Assembly: GCA_023362775.1 (NCBI GenBank)
Contig: JALMGJ010000008.1
Coordinates: 22,299,001 to 22,363,000, forward strand
Source of the DNA: Charina bottae
Taxonomy: Eukaryota; Chordata; Lepidosauria; Squamata; Charinaidae
Direction: 5' to 3'
Length of the DNA stretch: 64,000 nt
Below, piece by piece: positions 20,966 to 32,667 of the stretch. Both the position numbers and the translations under genes were made by a program. Under the pieces are notes generated by a model that worked only from the letters and a program-made list of their open reading frames with translations, was not told the origin of the DNA and searched no databases. The stretch's first letter is position 1. Every line of letters starts with the position of its first letter.

Positions 20966-22117
20966 TACTTATTTATTTATTTATTTACATTTCAAATTTT
21001 GTCACCACCCATCTCACTCAAGAGTGGCTCTTTGGTGGTTTACAATATAACTAAAATAAATACAGGTTAAAATACAATAAAAATAGTATTCTTAAATAGC
21101 AATACAAATATAAATATAAAATCCAAGATGGGGATGTTTAAAAGTTCTTAATTAAATTCATGTAATTCGTGTCTTCAAGGCACTAACCACCTCCAGGATT
21201 GATTACCCCCCTCCTGCCACAGGCGAGACGGCAGAGCCAGGTCTTCACCCCTTTCCGGAAGGCTGGGAGAGTGGGGGCCTTCCTCACCTCTGGGGGAAGC
21301 GTTTTCCACAGGGTGGGGGCCATGGCAGAGAAGGCTTTCTTCTTGGATCACGCCAATTGACAGTCTCTCATGGATGGGGTCTGTAACATGCCCTCTCTGA
21401 CCGGGTGGGACAGATTGATGTAATGGGGGATCGATGTAATGGGAATGAGATGGTCCCTCAGGTAACCTGGACCCATGCCATGTAGGGCTTTAAAGGTGAT
21501 GACCACCACCTTGAATTGGACCCGGAAGCAAACTGGCACCTAATGCAGCTCCTGCAGCAAAGGTGTTACATGTGCCATCATTGGGCACCCAAGACTGCTT
21601 GTGCAGCCACATTCTGAACCAGCTGTAGCTTCCAAATACTCTTCAAGGGTAGCCCCATGTATAGCGCATTGCCATAGTCTATACGGGAGATGACTAGGTC
21701 ATGAGTGACTGACCGAGGTCTTCCTGATGCAGGAAAGGACATACAGTAACTGGCGCACAACACGAAGTTGGGCAAAGACCCTCCTGGCCACAGCTTCCAC
21801 CTGCTCTTTGAGCAGGAGTCATGAGTCCAGGAGGACCCCCAGTTTCCGCACCAGGTCTCTCTGGGGTAGTGCAGCCCCATCCAGAACCAAAGATGGTAAA
21901 TTCCTGGATACAGAGGAGCCCCCAACCCACAGCCACTCCGTCTTACCAGGGTTCAACTGAAGCCTGTTGTTCCCAATCCAGGCCCCTACAGCCTCCAGGC
22001 ACCACGAAAGGGTGGTCACAGCATCACTTACAGTACATCATCTGGGATGGAGATGTATAATTGGGTATCATATGCATATTGATGATACCTTATCCCATAG
22101 TGACATATGATCTCACC
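20966..22117 (-). mobile_element. L2-clade LINE 3' half
   Basis: TTTATTTATTTATT tail and 'caccacccatctcactcaagagtggc' 3' end. The minus-strand ORF2 reads from the catalytic-box area (plus-strand 'catattgatgataccttatcccat' near 22075) to the C-terminus near 21215. The pieces NRLQLNPGKTEWLW (21819-22019), ISRIDYGNALYMGLPLKS (21578-21925) and PVCFRVQFKVVVITFKALHG (21348-21539) are each in different frames. Better preserved than its neighbours at 18.7 and 19.7 kb. Confidence 0.85.
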
Positions 22118-22800
22118 TATACCTTTATGCTGTGGTGTAAATGAACAGGCATTTATTTTATGTGATGGTTTACAAGAGATATTATTCCTGAGAACATAGT
22201 TTGTTACATTTTTTGCCAGTAAAGAAAAACAGAACCTTGGATTCCTCTTACAGTTCCCCCATGTCAGAAAAACATTTTTAAACTAAATTATTATTTAATC
22301 ATAATAACCAAAACAAGCTATTCACTTTGTAGGGAAGGGTGGAAATATTTCAGACAGCTGAATAACAGACACAGCTTTATCCGTATACATGAAAGTATTG
22401 ATGAATCGGGATAGAGGATAATTTCCCCACCATCAATTCCATTGGGATAGATTGGGGGAAAAAGCTTGTTGCCAAGAAAGTAGGATAACTTTAAGTTTAG
22501 ATAAATGCTAAACTTAAAAATCACAGTGAACTTGCAGTAATGCTGGGTTTATTGTGAAGAGGCTTCTTCCCTCACCAGAAAACCTCTCCAAAATCCCCCT
22601 TTTTTCAATGACCATGCAGTGAAATGACATTGTTTCATTCCTGGAAGCAGAGGCAAAAAGTAGCAGCTGGATTTTTTAAAGGTTAAATATAGCTGGAAGA
22701 GATCTTTCATTTACCTCATATGTTATAAAAGGGAAATGCAGTTCCAATCTGACCTGTATGGTGAATAATTCATAATTCAAAATAACAAGCCAGTTTGGTA
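22118..22800. other. Non-coding stretch
   Basis: Nothing recognised. Confidence 0.55.
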
Positions 22801-22807
22801 AGAAGAT

Positions 22808-22875
22808 GATAGACAGATAGATAGATAGACAGACAGACAGACAATATATATGTGTATGTGTGTGTGTGTATCTAT
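22808..22875. repeat. (GATA)n(GACA)n(TG)n compound microsatellite
   Basis: It lies exactly at the 3' end of the RTE LINE that follows. Simple repeats at that end are expected because RTE elements end in short tandem repeats. Confidence 0.9.
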
Positions 22876-22935
22876 CAAATCGAATTATCCATTCAGTCAT
22901 ATCCAACCCTTGGCGATTCCATAAGCCAGCTCTCT

Positions 22936-23406
22936 CTATGATTTCCGATCTTGTACAGCTTCTTTCAGTTGCTTTAAATTTTGGGCTGTGTCTGCTTTGA
23001 TTACATCCAACCAGCACGTTCTTTGGCGTCCTTGTCGTCTTTTGCCACTGACCATTCCTAGCATAACATCTTTCTCCAACAATGTTGATCTCATGACATG
23101 ACCGAAGTAACTAAGTCTAAGTTTTGTTATTTTTCCTTCTAGTGACATGTCTGGTTTTATGCGCTTCAACACTTCTTTATTCGTTATCTTTGCAGTCCAA
23201 GGCATTCGCAAGAACCTGCTCCAACACCATCGTTCAAAAGAATCAATTTTCCTACTATCCAACTTTTTCATCGTCCAACTTTCACAGCCATAAGTAGTTA
23301 TGGGGAACACGATAGTGCGCACTAGTCTACACTTAGTCATCAAGCTGACATCCTTGCTTTTCCAAATTTGATTCTTACTCATCATTGCTGTACGACCCAG
23401 CATGAT
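22936..23406 (-). pseudogene. RTE C-terminal region after RT
   Basis: Minus-strand translation shows FPITTYGCESWTMKKLD, SFERWCWSRFLRMPWTAKIT, LSYFGHVMRS and GKRRQGRQRTCWLDVIKADT. This is the conserved tail of RTE ORF2. It is separated by a stop and frame change from the RT piece upstream. Confidence 0.88.
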
Positions 23407-24471
23407 TCAACATTTAATTTCTTGGCTACATTTGCCATTTTGATTGACCAGTGATCCTAAAAAGGTGAATTCTTCCACGCATTCCACCTCATCTCCATCA
23501 ATTACTATTTTGATGTTTCCATTCTTTGCAGTTGTCATGAGTTTGGTCTTTTTGATATTCAGAAAGAGGCCAAAATTCTCACTTTCTTCTTGGAATCTCA
23601 TGAGTAGGTGCTTTACGCCTTCCTGGGTTTCTGAGATGAGGGTTGTATCATCCACATATCTAAGGTTATTGATGTTTCTTCCACCAATTTTTACCCCAAT
23701 TTCTGATTCATCTAGCTCCAGTTTCCTGATGATCACTTACAAGTTGAATAAGAAAGGTGACAGAATGCAACCTTGTCGCACACCTTTCTCGATCTTGAAC
23801 CAATCAGTGTCACCATATTGAGTTCATACAGTGGCTTCCTGATTTACATACAGTGATTTCATCAACTTCACTAAATGTAGTGGCACCCCAAGGTCTGCTA
23901 GGGCTCTCCATAGATTGTCATGGTTAATGCAATCAAAAGCTTTCCTGTAGTTGATGAAGCACATATAAATATTCTTTTGATATTCGCGACCTTTTTCGAT
24001 TATCCATCTAACGTTTGCAATGTGATCACGGGTGCCACGGCCCCATCGGAAACCAGCTTGGACATCTGGCAGTTCCCTTTCGATGTTTGGAGCCAGGCGT
24101 TGTATGATTTTCAGTAGAATCTTGCTAGTGTGAGATATGAGAGCAACAGTGCGGTAGTTAGAACACTCCTTTGAATCCCCCTTTTTTAGGCAATGGAATA
24201 AACACTGATTGTTTCCAGATATGTGGCCATGTGTTGGTTTCCCAAATTTTCTGGTGCACAGCTCTGATAATTGCAGTTGGTACTGGCCTTAACAATTCAG
24301 CAGGGATGTTGTCCACTTCTGGGGCCTTGTTGTTTTGCAGTTGGTTCATTGCCCACTTGACTTCTTCTTCAAGGATGGCTGGTTCTAGTTCTGTTTCCTT
24401 AACCTCCTCTCTTTGATGTTGCTCCTCTGTACTAGTAGCATACAGCTCTTCCGCATATTCTCACCATCTAT
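23407..24471 (-). pseudogene. RTE reverse transcriptase, broken
   Basis: Pieces read in changing frames are NNKAPEVDNIPAELLRP (24158-24349), then by conceptual reading a VALISH-type block, AGFRWGRGTRDHI and a catalytic FINYRKAFD, followed by 23407-23736 with the catalytic YVDD (plus-strand near 23648-23660), ENFGLFLNIKKTKLM and EEFTFLGSLV. Several stops and shifts make it inactive. Synthesis of cDNA at a nicked target would have been its role. Confidence 0.85.
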
Positions 24472-25640
24472 TCATGACACCTTGTTGGTCGGACAATTCT
24501 TTCCCTTGCTTATTCTTGATGATACCTTTGCGAGCCTTGAACGGTGCCTGAATCTTTTTGATTGTGCAAAAGCATTCCCAGTGTGTCCTTCTGTATAGTC
24601 TTCCTTTAATTGTTTGCAACGTTTCTCCCAGTAAACTTCGCTATCTTTCCTTGCTGCCCTTTGGAAAACAGCATTCAATCTTCTTACTTCTACACGATTG
24701 CCCACTGCTTTAGCTGCCTTTCTCCTCTCAGCTATTTGGATGGTATTCTCTGAGAGCCATCTACACCTTTTCTCTGCCTTCTTGCGTGGTATGTAATCAT
24801 CTGCTGTGCCAATGATAAGCGATTGAACTTCTTCCCATAGTTCATCAGGCATTTTCTCAGCAGTGTCCAAAACTTTAAACCTATTTTTAACTTCAATTGC
24901 ATATGTGGAAGGAATTTTGGTGACATCAAACTTTTTTGGTGGTGTTGTCCTCTTGATGTTACACAGTTTGACTTTGATCTTGGCCACCAGCAGTTCATGG
25001 TCTGAGCCACAGTCTGCACCTGGATAAGTTTTGACTGCCAGAACTGAGCTGGTCCAATGTTGATTGCATAGGACATAGTCTATTTGATTGTGATGAAGTC
25101 TGTTAGGCGAGGTCCATGTGTATAAACAACGCTTATGCTGTTCAAAACATGTATTCATGATTCGAAACTGGTTTTCTTGGAAAAATTGTACCAATCGATC
25201 ACCTGCCTTATTTCTTTCTCCCAGCCCAAAACTTCCAGTGATTCCTACCTCTGTTTGGGTTCTGATTTTTGCATTAAAATCACCAAGTAAGTAAATAATG
25301 TCTTTTCTTGGGATTGTCCTCAGCGTAACTTCAATAGTGGCATAAAAATCCTCAATTTCTGGTTCATTTGCATAAGTTGTTGGAGCATAAACTTGGACAA
25401 AGGTGATATTGATGGGTTTAGTTTGAATTCTGATTGTCATTATCCGATCGTTTACTGTGGAAAAGTCTTCTACTGCTTGGGCCAATCGTTTGCTTGCATT
25501 GAATGCCACTCCATTCCTATGCATGTTGTCATGTCCTGAGTAATAGATGGTAAATTCCTCGGACTGAAAATAGCTGTTTTCTGTCCAGTGTAATTCACTA
25601 ATGCCAAGGAGGTCAATTTTTAACCTGACTATTTCTCGTT
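24472..25640 (-). pseudogene. RTE AP-type endonuclease and linker
   Basis: A 350-codon frame from the ATG at 25524, with the same frame open upstream to about 25640. It has LHWTENS, RNGVAFNASKRLAQAV, FVQVYAPTT, the catalytic LLGDFNAKI, NQIDYVLCNQHW and the terminal GSDHELLVAKI (catalytic SDH). The linker to RT follows (RCRWLSENTIQIAERRKAAK). The first part of the domain, including the initial metal-binding residue, is missing at the ATATCT boundary. Related sequences are often mis-annotated in vertebrates as craniofacial development protein 2-like. Confidence 0.88.
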
Positions 25641-25930
25641 ATATCTATATCTATATCTATATCTATATCTATATCTATATCTATATCTATATCTATATCT
25701 ATATCTATATCTATATCTATATCTATATCTATCTATATCTATATCTATATCTATATCTATATCTATATCTATATCTATATCTATATCTAATCTATATCTA
25801 TATCTATATCTATATCTATATCTGTATCTATCTATATCATCTATCTATCTACAGTATATCTATATATCTATATCATCTATATCTATCTACAGTATATCTA
25901 TATCTACGTATAACTATATCTATCTATCCT
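25638..25930. repeat. Long (ATATCT)n microsatellite
   Basis: About 290 bases, mostly ATATCT with a few ATCT phase slips and point changes toward the right end. It replaces the 5' end of the RTE element. Confidence 0.97.
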
Positions 25931-26299
25931 TACCAATCTGACTTGTTATTGGGAACTGTGTTGCTTCTTTCTGGTTTGTTTGCTTGTTTATTTGTTTTAT
26001 TATGATATGAATTTAGAAACTACTTTTCTGTGTCTTTATTTCCAGCATCAGGGGAAGGGAGGCGAGTGAGAGGTCAGTAATCTAAGCCAATCTGGGTATT
26101 TCAATGGAGGTTTTTTAAAAAAATGTCTCGTTTCTTAATATCAGCACAGATGCCTTTCTCAGTTTTATTTTTATGTATGATATTCAATTTTTTTAGCGTA
26201 TGTACATATTTAGTATTTAAAACTTTTTTTGTTTATATAGCTGCTATTTAGTATTACAGAGGAAGGTGACTTTAACACAGGGAAACTGACCTAGAGAAA
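25931..26299. other. Non-coding stretch
   Basis: Nothing recognised. Confidence 0.5.
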
Positions 26300-28051
26300 T
26301 ATTGTATTAACAAGGAAGCATTGTACCTAATCAGTTGGAATGTAAATGGACTTGAAGAAGAAAAAGAGAAAGAGGAGGAGGAGGAGGAGGAGGAGGAGGA
26401 GGAGGAGGAGGTGGTGGTTTGGACAAACTTATATTAATATATATTCAAATAAAGCATGTAGGTAGCTACTATTTTTAATGGGAATTCCAAAATTCATGTG
26501 GAATATTAACACTGTGACAGAACTGTTAATTAATATGCTTAACGTTTATAGCCCCATTAAGAACATTCCTTAAATATTTTATAGCTGTTTCTCTAAACTA
26601 TATTCTGCAAACCATTAACATATACTATATGTTGGAGATTTCAACTTAATTCAATATTCTTAGTTAGCAAGAATCACTTTAAAAAGTTAACTTTTTCTCA
26701 AAATTGAAGAAATTTGGAGATTGTGCCATTGCAATCTCAGGCCATGTCATTCTAACTGTGAAATATAACAATGATAAATTAGCCAATTCTAGATGACATT
26801 TGAATATTTCTCTCTTAAGAGATTCTCTTTTCGTGGAATATATTAAGAAGGATTTTAAAAAATAAATAAATCAGGACTCTACTAATATCCTGTCTAGCAT
26901 ATGTTTAAGGCATCCATCAGGGGATCTATTATCATTCTCACCTTAGCTGCCCCCCCCCCAAAAAAAAAGACCCAGAGATTCTAAACTTATACAGCTGGAA
27001 AAGATAGTAAAATTTCAAGAAACTAGAATCCCCACAGACAAACCATATCAAACATTTATAACAGCAAAGTTTAGATCGGGGCTTCTACTCTGAGAACAAG
27101 TTGAATACTCTCTAAAATTTATTACTCAGAAATATCTGTTCAGAAATCAGGGCAGAAAGTTGCAAAGTTACTAGCTTATCATATGAAACAACAAATATAA
27201 TGAAATTTTACATCTGGAATTCAGGCAACAATGGACAGTTACTTACTGAGACCGAATCTATTAACCAACAGTTTTATGATTTTATACTCAGATCAACTAG
27301 GGACTCCTGTAACTGAACAGCAAATTACCAATTTCCTGGGAAATACTGAAATGGAAGAGATCCCTTAGAAAGATTACAATAAATTGGCAGAATCATTGAC
27401 ATTACAAGAAGTCTTAGAGACACTGCAATCAATGAAACTGCAAAAAGCCCTTGGCCTGATGGAGTCCAAGCTGAATAATACAGAGCTTTTATAGAATTAT
27501 TGGCACCTATACTGTTGGAGGTAATCGATCATTTAATCTTTCTATATTTCCTTTATAGCTTTATAAGGCTTAAATTATCATAACATTGAAGTCTGAAAAA
27601 GACTGCACAAGATGTTCAAGCTATTGACCAATACCTTTTCTTAATGTGGACACTAAAATATTAACTGCAACACTAGCCAGGAGGCTATATAAAGTAGTGC
27701 CATCTATAATCCACCCATCTCAATGTGGTTTATAAAAAATAGATAAGCATCTGGCAATATTTGCCTGGTGACAAGTATTATGGATATTGTGGCATATAAA
27801 TTGAAATCAGGTGTTCTAATTTTGTTTGATGCTGAAAAAGCCTTTCATAGGGCTCAGATTAAATTTATTGTGTGCATTCTAAGTAGACATAAGTTACAAC
27901 TACTTTAGTTCATTGGGTTACAATTATGTCTCTTCTTCACACAATGGCTAGAGTTATTACAAATGGATTTGCCGTGCAGATGAAAATGTCCCTTGTTTCC
28001 TTTGATCTTTAATTTGGTTCTTGAACCAATTTCTTTTTCCAATAAACAGCC
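26300..28051 (+). mobile_element. Decayed L1-like LINE, left part (EN to RT)
   Basis: Broken plus-strand translation gives LISWNVNGL near 26329 (endonuclease start) and NVYSPIKN near 26545. Near 27440 come ALGPDGVQAEYYRAFIELL, then LNVDTKI-TATLARRLYKVVP and VLILFDAEKAF near 27810, the RT motif A region of L1-clade elements. Copia A interrupts it at 28052, and the YADD box follows on the far side near 38497. Many stops mark an old copy. Confidence 0.75.
26353..26411. repeat. (GAG)n microsatellite
   Basis: About thirteen GAG units in a purine-rich stretch, inside the decayed L1-like endonuclease. Confidence 0.95.
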
Positions 28052-28505
28052 TGTTGGGGTTTGTATATACCCAGGAATTTACAGTTAGATAAATTATACT
28101 GCAGAGGCTTGATATCTAGGTGAGAGGGGAATTATTCTGCAAGTCACCCAATTAGCAGCCATTGTTGTAGGGATGATGTGTCAGTGTGTGACTCATACCA
28201 CAGGTGCTAAGACTTTAGTTGGGTGTGGTAGATAATGAGAGTGACCTATAGTGTGATTGATCAGTTTGTATACAGTATATAAGCAGAAGAATCCTGGTAT
28301 TCTTTCTTCTCATTTCTTCTCGTTTGCTGTAACTTCATCGCTGTATCATTTGTTACCCATGTGGAAGTGATCTGTAATACGTACGTATATAAAGTAAATA
28401 GGATATTTTATATAATCTCTGTTTGAGTGTCTATTTACTGCACAGTACGTGGATCACTGGTGTCTAGGAAGAAGGATCAGGCTGCTTCACCCACGCACTC
28501 TGACA
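28052..28505 (+). repeat. 5' LTR of copia A
   Basis: 454 bases, TGTTGGGG...TCTGACA, with a TATA-like 'gtatataagcag' near 28277. The inner end is fixed by the adjacent primer site, and the outer end by the CAGCC duplication. Confidence 0.92.
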
Positions 28506-28519
28506 GGTTATGGGCCCAG
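28506..28519 (+). promoter_or_regulatory. Primer-binding site matching initiator tRNA-Met anticodon arm
   Basis: GGTTATGGGCCCAG begins directly after the LTR. It is complementary to CTGGGCCCATAACC, the anticodon stem-loop of vertebrate initiator tRNA-Met (about nucleotides 27-40), not to a tRNA 3' end. Drosophila copia and yeast Ty5 are known to use such an internally cleaved half-tRNA primer. Confidence 0.85.
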
Positions 28520-28752
28520 AGGCGACAGGCTTTGGACTGGCAGTGGATCGTGTGCAGATGGTATGCTGGCACAGCTGTAGGACTTTGGAAGCCTATCCAG
28601 GAGTCGTTTGGCTATTTGGAGCGATTTTGGAGCTTTTCCAGGTTCCGTGCCTGGCTGTGTGTTTTTTCCTAGGCTTGTTTGCAGCTGAAGGATGTTCTGA
28701 TAAGGTCTGTGCAATTTATCATCGGTGTCTGCCCAGGAGGGGCTGAGGAAAG

Positions 28753-29856
28753 ATGAGCACAGTCAAGATGCAGCCAACAGTTGGAGGTGGATTCCCTCTG
28801 GAAAGACTGAATGCATCTAATTATCTGTCCTGGGCATACAAAATGGAGATGTATCTTCACCGTGAAGGTCTTTGGAAGATTGTACTTTGCCCTCAATCAA
28901 ACTTGGACCATGAAGCAGTTGTTCTACAGGACGAGAAAGCATTGGCAAGCATAATTTTATGTTTGGGGGATAGCCAATTATGTTATGTTAGAAATTGTCA
29001 GTTAGCCAGTAAGTGTTGGGAAGCTTTAAAGAATGTTTATCTTAGAAGCACATCGTTATGCAAAGTATTGTTGACACAGAGGCTTTATCATGCTAGATTG
29101 CTTGAAAGTGGGGATATCCGTGAACACTTGCATTATATGACTGGCTTGTTCCTCGAATTAGCTCAGAGAGATATGCAGTTTTCAGAAGCACATAAGGTTT
29201 ATGTAATTCTCAGTTCTCTGAATGAAACATGGGATAATTTAGCCACCAGTTTCAGGTCTTTATCTGAGAGTGATTTGACCGTAAATTATTTAACTGGGCG
29301 TCTTCTGGAAGAGGAGCAAAGGAGGAAACAAAGTTCTAACGTAATTAAGTCAAAGCAAAATAGTTATTCTAAGGAATGTAACTCTGAGAATGTTTTATAT
29401 GTGAGACACTGTTTTTGCTGTATGTCTGATAAACATTTGTTTAAAGATTGTGATAAGAAAAAGAAGCCAAATGCCAAGCCGGGGATTTCCAAGCAACGGA
29501 GTGCTGTCCAGCTGTCGGTGATTACTTCTGCAGGAAGAGATTTAAAGGAGCCGTGGCTTCTTGACAGCGGAGCCAGCCAGCACATCGCCAATGATAAGCA
29601 AATGTTTAAAAGTTTTATGCAGGCTGAACGTGATCATGTTAGTCTTGCAAATGGAAGTGTTGCATCTGTTACTGGCAAAGGGTTTGTGTATGTACCAAGT
29701 TTAAATGCTGTATTATCAATGCTATGTGTACCAGACTTAGAATATAACATCATAAGTGTTTCTCAGTTAGATAAACAGGGATACGATGTAAAGTTTGGTA
29801 AGGGTGAATGCATTGTTTTGAAGGATAATCATGTCTGTGGTAAGGGTGTTTTATAG
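28753..29856 (+). pseudogene. gag: Copia A Gag and protease
   Basis: A 367-codon frame from ATG at 28753. Residues about 15-200 are a copia-type Gag (LNASNYLSWAYKMEMYL, then a UBN2-like stretch with LTQRLYHARL and YVILSSLNETWDNL). The knuckle C220-X2-C223-X4-H228-X4-C233 follows. The protease active site DSGAS is at residues 271-275 (29563-29577), then ASVTGKGFV and DLEYNIISVSQL. It ends at TAG 29854-29856, but the next segment continues in the same frame. In copia elements gag to RNase H is normally one frame, so this stop breaks the polyprotein after the protease. Confidence 0.93.
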
Positions 29857-32263
29857 AACCATTTATATGTAATGATGACATGCAGAGACCATGATGTAGC
29901 CATGATTAACAAACCAACACATGATTCATGTGAACATCTGTGGCATAGACGGTTGGGGCATCCAAGTTTCAAAGTGGTTGAAAAGATGTCTGAAGCAAGT
30001 TCTGGAATGAATTTGAAACCGTGCCAAGCTTATCTGGATTGCACGGCATGTAAGGCTGCAAAGTCAAAGGTGTATCCTGTAAGCAAATTTAGTGATAGAA
30101 AGTCACATAAATGTTTTGAATTAGTTCACGCTGACCTAATTGGCCCATTACCAGCCACAATAGGTGGTGCTAAATATGTTTTAGTTATTGTGGATGATTT
30201 CACCAGATTTGGGTTCTGTTACCTATTGAAAGCTAAAAGCCAAACATTTGATAAGTTCAGAAATTGGGTGCAGTTTGTGGAACGTAGATATAGCACAAAT
30301 ATGTGTAGTTTACAAACTGACCAGGGAACTGAGTTTATGAGTGGCAGTTTTCAGAAATGGCTCAGTAGGAGGGGCATTAGTTCAGCTGAGAATGGCGTGG
30401 CGGAATGCAGGAATTTGGCATTACAGACAGTAAAGGATTCACTATTAGCTGACTCAGGGCTATCTAGAGGATACTGGGGAGAGGCTATATTGACTACTAA
30501 TTATTTAATTAACAGGTTGTGGAGTGTGTCTGTAAATCAAACTCCATATTATGTTTTATATGGCAAGAAGCCATCATTAGCTCATTTGAAGGTGTTTGGG
30601 TGCACTGCCTATGTTCACGTGCATAAGGAGGTACGTAGGAAAGGGCAGGTAAAAGCACAGAAGATGACGTTTGTGGGGTATGAGCCAGGAACCAAGGGAC
30701 ATAGGTTCACTGATGGCAGAAGAGTTGTTATATCCAGATCAGCAAGTTTTAGTGAGCATAGCAATTGGCTTAGGTTGCACGGAGGGAGTGAGGTTTTTCT
30801 GCCTAGTCAGAGACAGTTCGAGCCAGCAGAGCGGCGAGAGTCCACTGATGTGATTAAGAAGGAAGAGGAAGTAACCCCTAGTGTGCCAATGATGCAGGAT
30901 GCTACTGTATTGCGCAGATCTGAAAGAGTTAACAAGGGCATACCACCTCAACGTCACACACCAGGTGATGTTAAAGTGTGTTTTATTAATTATGAGCCTC
31001 GTAGTTATAAAGAGGTATTGGAGTTGCCACCACAAGAGCAGAAGAAGTGGAAAGCTGCTATGGATCTGGAAATGAATGCCATTAATTCCCATAAGGTGTT
31101 TAAATCTACCAGGCTGCCTGAGGGGCATAGGGCAGTAGGTTGTAGGTGGGTTTATAAGAAGAAGACCTTAGTCAATGGTGATATTCAGTATAAAGCTAGG
31201 CTTGTAGCACAAGGGTTTTCCCAGATTAAGAATCAGACTTATGATGAGGTTTTTGCACCAACGCTAAGAGGGGAGACATTCAGGTTTGCCTTAGCAATGG
31301 CAGCAGCTGGGAATTGTGTAGTGAACCATTATGATATCACCACAGCATACCTTCATGCTGATTTGAGGGAAGAAATCTATATGGCTGAAGCTCCAGGATA
31401 TGAGTCTAATGTTGCAGGTAGAGTGTACAAGCTGCAGAAAGCATTGTATGGACTCAGGCAATCGACACATTGCTGGAATCTACGATTAGATGAGGAATTG
31501 CAAAGAATGGGGTTCAAGTGTAGCAAGGCTGACCCATGTCTGTATGTAAAGCAATGTGATAATGATGAACAAGTGTTGCTTTTGGTTTTTGTAGACGATT
31601 TGTGTCTTATAGCTAAAGATCAAAGCAGAGTAATTGAATTTACTGAAAAACTGAAGCAACAATTTGATGTTAAAGATCTGGGAGGGATTAGAAATTACCT
31701 AGGCGTAGGTATTCAGAAGGTTGATGGGGGTTACGTTCTAGAGCAGCGGAAGAAAATTGAACAACTGCTAAGAGAGAACAATATGGAACATTGCAAGGAG
31801 GTTCCTACCCCGATGACAACTGATTTTGTTAAGACAGAGACTGGAGACGATGAACAAACATCATGTGATCAAGGACACTATCAGTCAATAATTGGCAGTT
31901 TATTGTATTTAGCACAATGGTTGCGTCCCGATATCGGGAATGCGGTTAATGTCAGTAGATATGTTACACAACCTACCCAGAGGCATTGGAAAGTTATTAA
32001 ACGAGTGTTTAGGTATCTTAAGGGGACTATTAATAAATGTTTATTGATAAAACCTTGTAAGCCATTGGAATTAAAATGCTATGTAGATAGTGATTGGGGT
32101 AATGATGTACATGATAGAAAATCAATGACAGGATTGATAATTATGTTTGGTAACACCTTGGTGGGGTGGAAGTCTCGGAAACAGAATTCTGTCGCAGTAT
32201 CTACTGCAGAGGCAGAGTACGCTGCATTATCTGACCTATGTTCAGAGTTAATATGGTATAGGC
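29857..32263 (+). pseudogene. pol: Copia A integrase, RT and start of RNase H
   Basis: Same frame as gag after the TAG. It starts with the GAG-pre-integrase/HHCC finger (LWHRRLGH, CTACKAAKSK). The integrase core follows (ELVHADLIGPLP; TDQGTEF; ENGVAEC); the stretch between TDQGTEF and ENGVAE looks about ten residues shorter than usual, perhaps an in-frame deletion. RT comes next (ARLVAQGFSQ, YDEVFAPT, catalytic D in YDITTAYLHADL, FVDDLCLI at about 31588-31611). RNase H begins with LKCYVDSDWGND and VSTAEAEYAALSDL and is broken by the hAT at 32264. No other stop is seen over 797 codons. Confidence 0.93.
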
Positions 32264-32659
32264 CAGAGATTTCCAAACTCTGTGTCGCGACACAAAAGTG
32301 TGTCGCCACACACAGTGTGGTGTGTTGCCACACCACCTGGAAGCTGTGGCGCGCGCATGCACGGCGGCAGCAGCAGTGGCGTGGGATCAGTGCTTCCGTG
32401 TTTTAGCGGAGGCTGCTGCCGCTGCCATGCACGCGCACACTGCCGCACACTCCCCCGCGCAGCCGCTGTGCATGCGCGTGTCGCCACATGCCCCCTGCGC
32501 CACCACCGTGCGCGCGCATGCCGCATGCCCCCACGCTGCTGCCATGCGCGCGCGCACCACCACATGCCCCCGTGCCGCTGCCATGCGCACACATGCCGCC
32601 ACCGCACTGCCGCCGCTGCCGATGGTGTGTCACCAGCGGTGGCACTTTGGAAAGCCCTG
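32264..32659 (-). mobile_element. CpG-rich hAT-type non-autonomous transposon, copy 2
   Basis: 396 bases ending CAGAGATTTCCAAA and TTTGGAAAGCCCTG, flanked by GTATAGGC at 32256-32263 and 32660-32667. The ends correspond to copy 1 at 16766-17115 in opposite orientation, and both share 'gtcgcgacacaaaagtgtgtcgccacaca' in pieces next to one end. The interior is a degenerate CpG-rich minisatellite, longer here than in copy 1. With its duplication it adds 404 bases, so it also shifts the copia A frame. Confidence 0.93.
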
Positions 32660-32667
32660 GTATAGGC

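Larger units (their letters stand above)
22876..25640 (-). mobile_element. RTE-clade LINE, near full length but broken
   Basis: The minus-strand order is AP-type endonuclease, RT with YVDD, and the RTE C-terminal region with the 'GKRRQGRQRTCWLD' block, all within 2.8 kb. That compact single-ORF layout is typical of RTE. It differs from the BovB end at 58.9 kb but shares the same C-terminal architecture. The 5' side stops inside the endonuclease at the ATATCT repeat, and the 3' side ends in a compound microsatellite. Confidence 0.88.

Noticed and set aside
24472..25524. Host craniofacial development protein 2-like gene
   Set aside because: It is the RTE endonuclease; that product name is a common mis-annotation of such frames, and RT follows in order on the same strand.
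25601..26005. [18 protein letters not shown] protein or a CRISPR-like array
   Set aside because: Translation of the ATATCT hexanucleotide repeat; there are no spacers and the unit is far too short for CRISPR.
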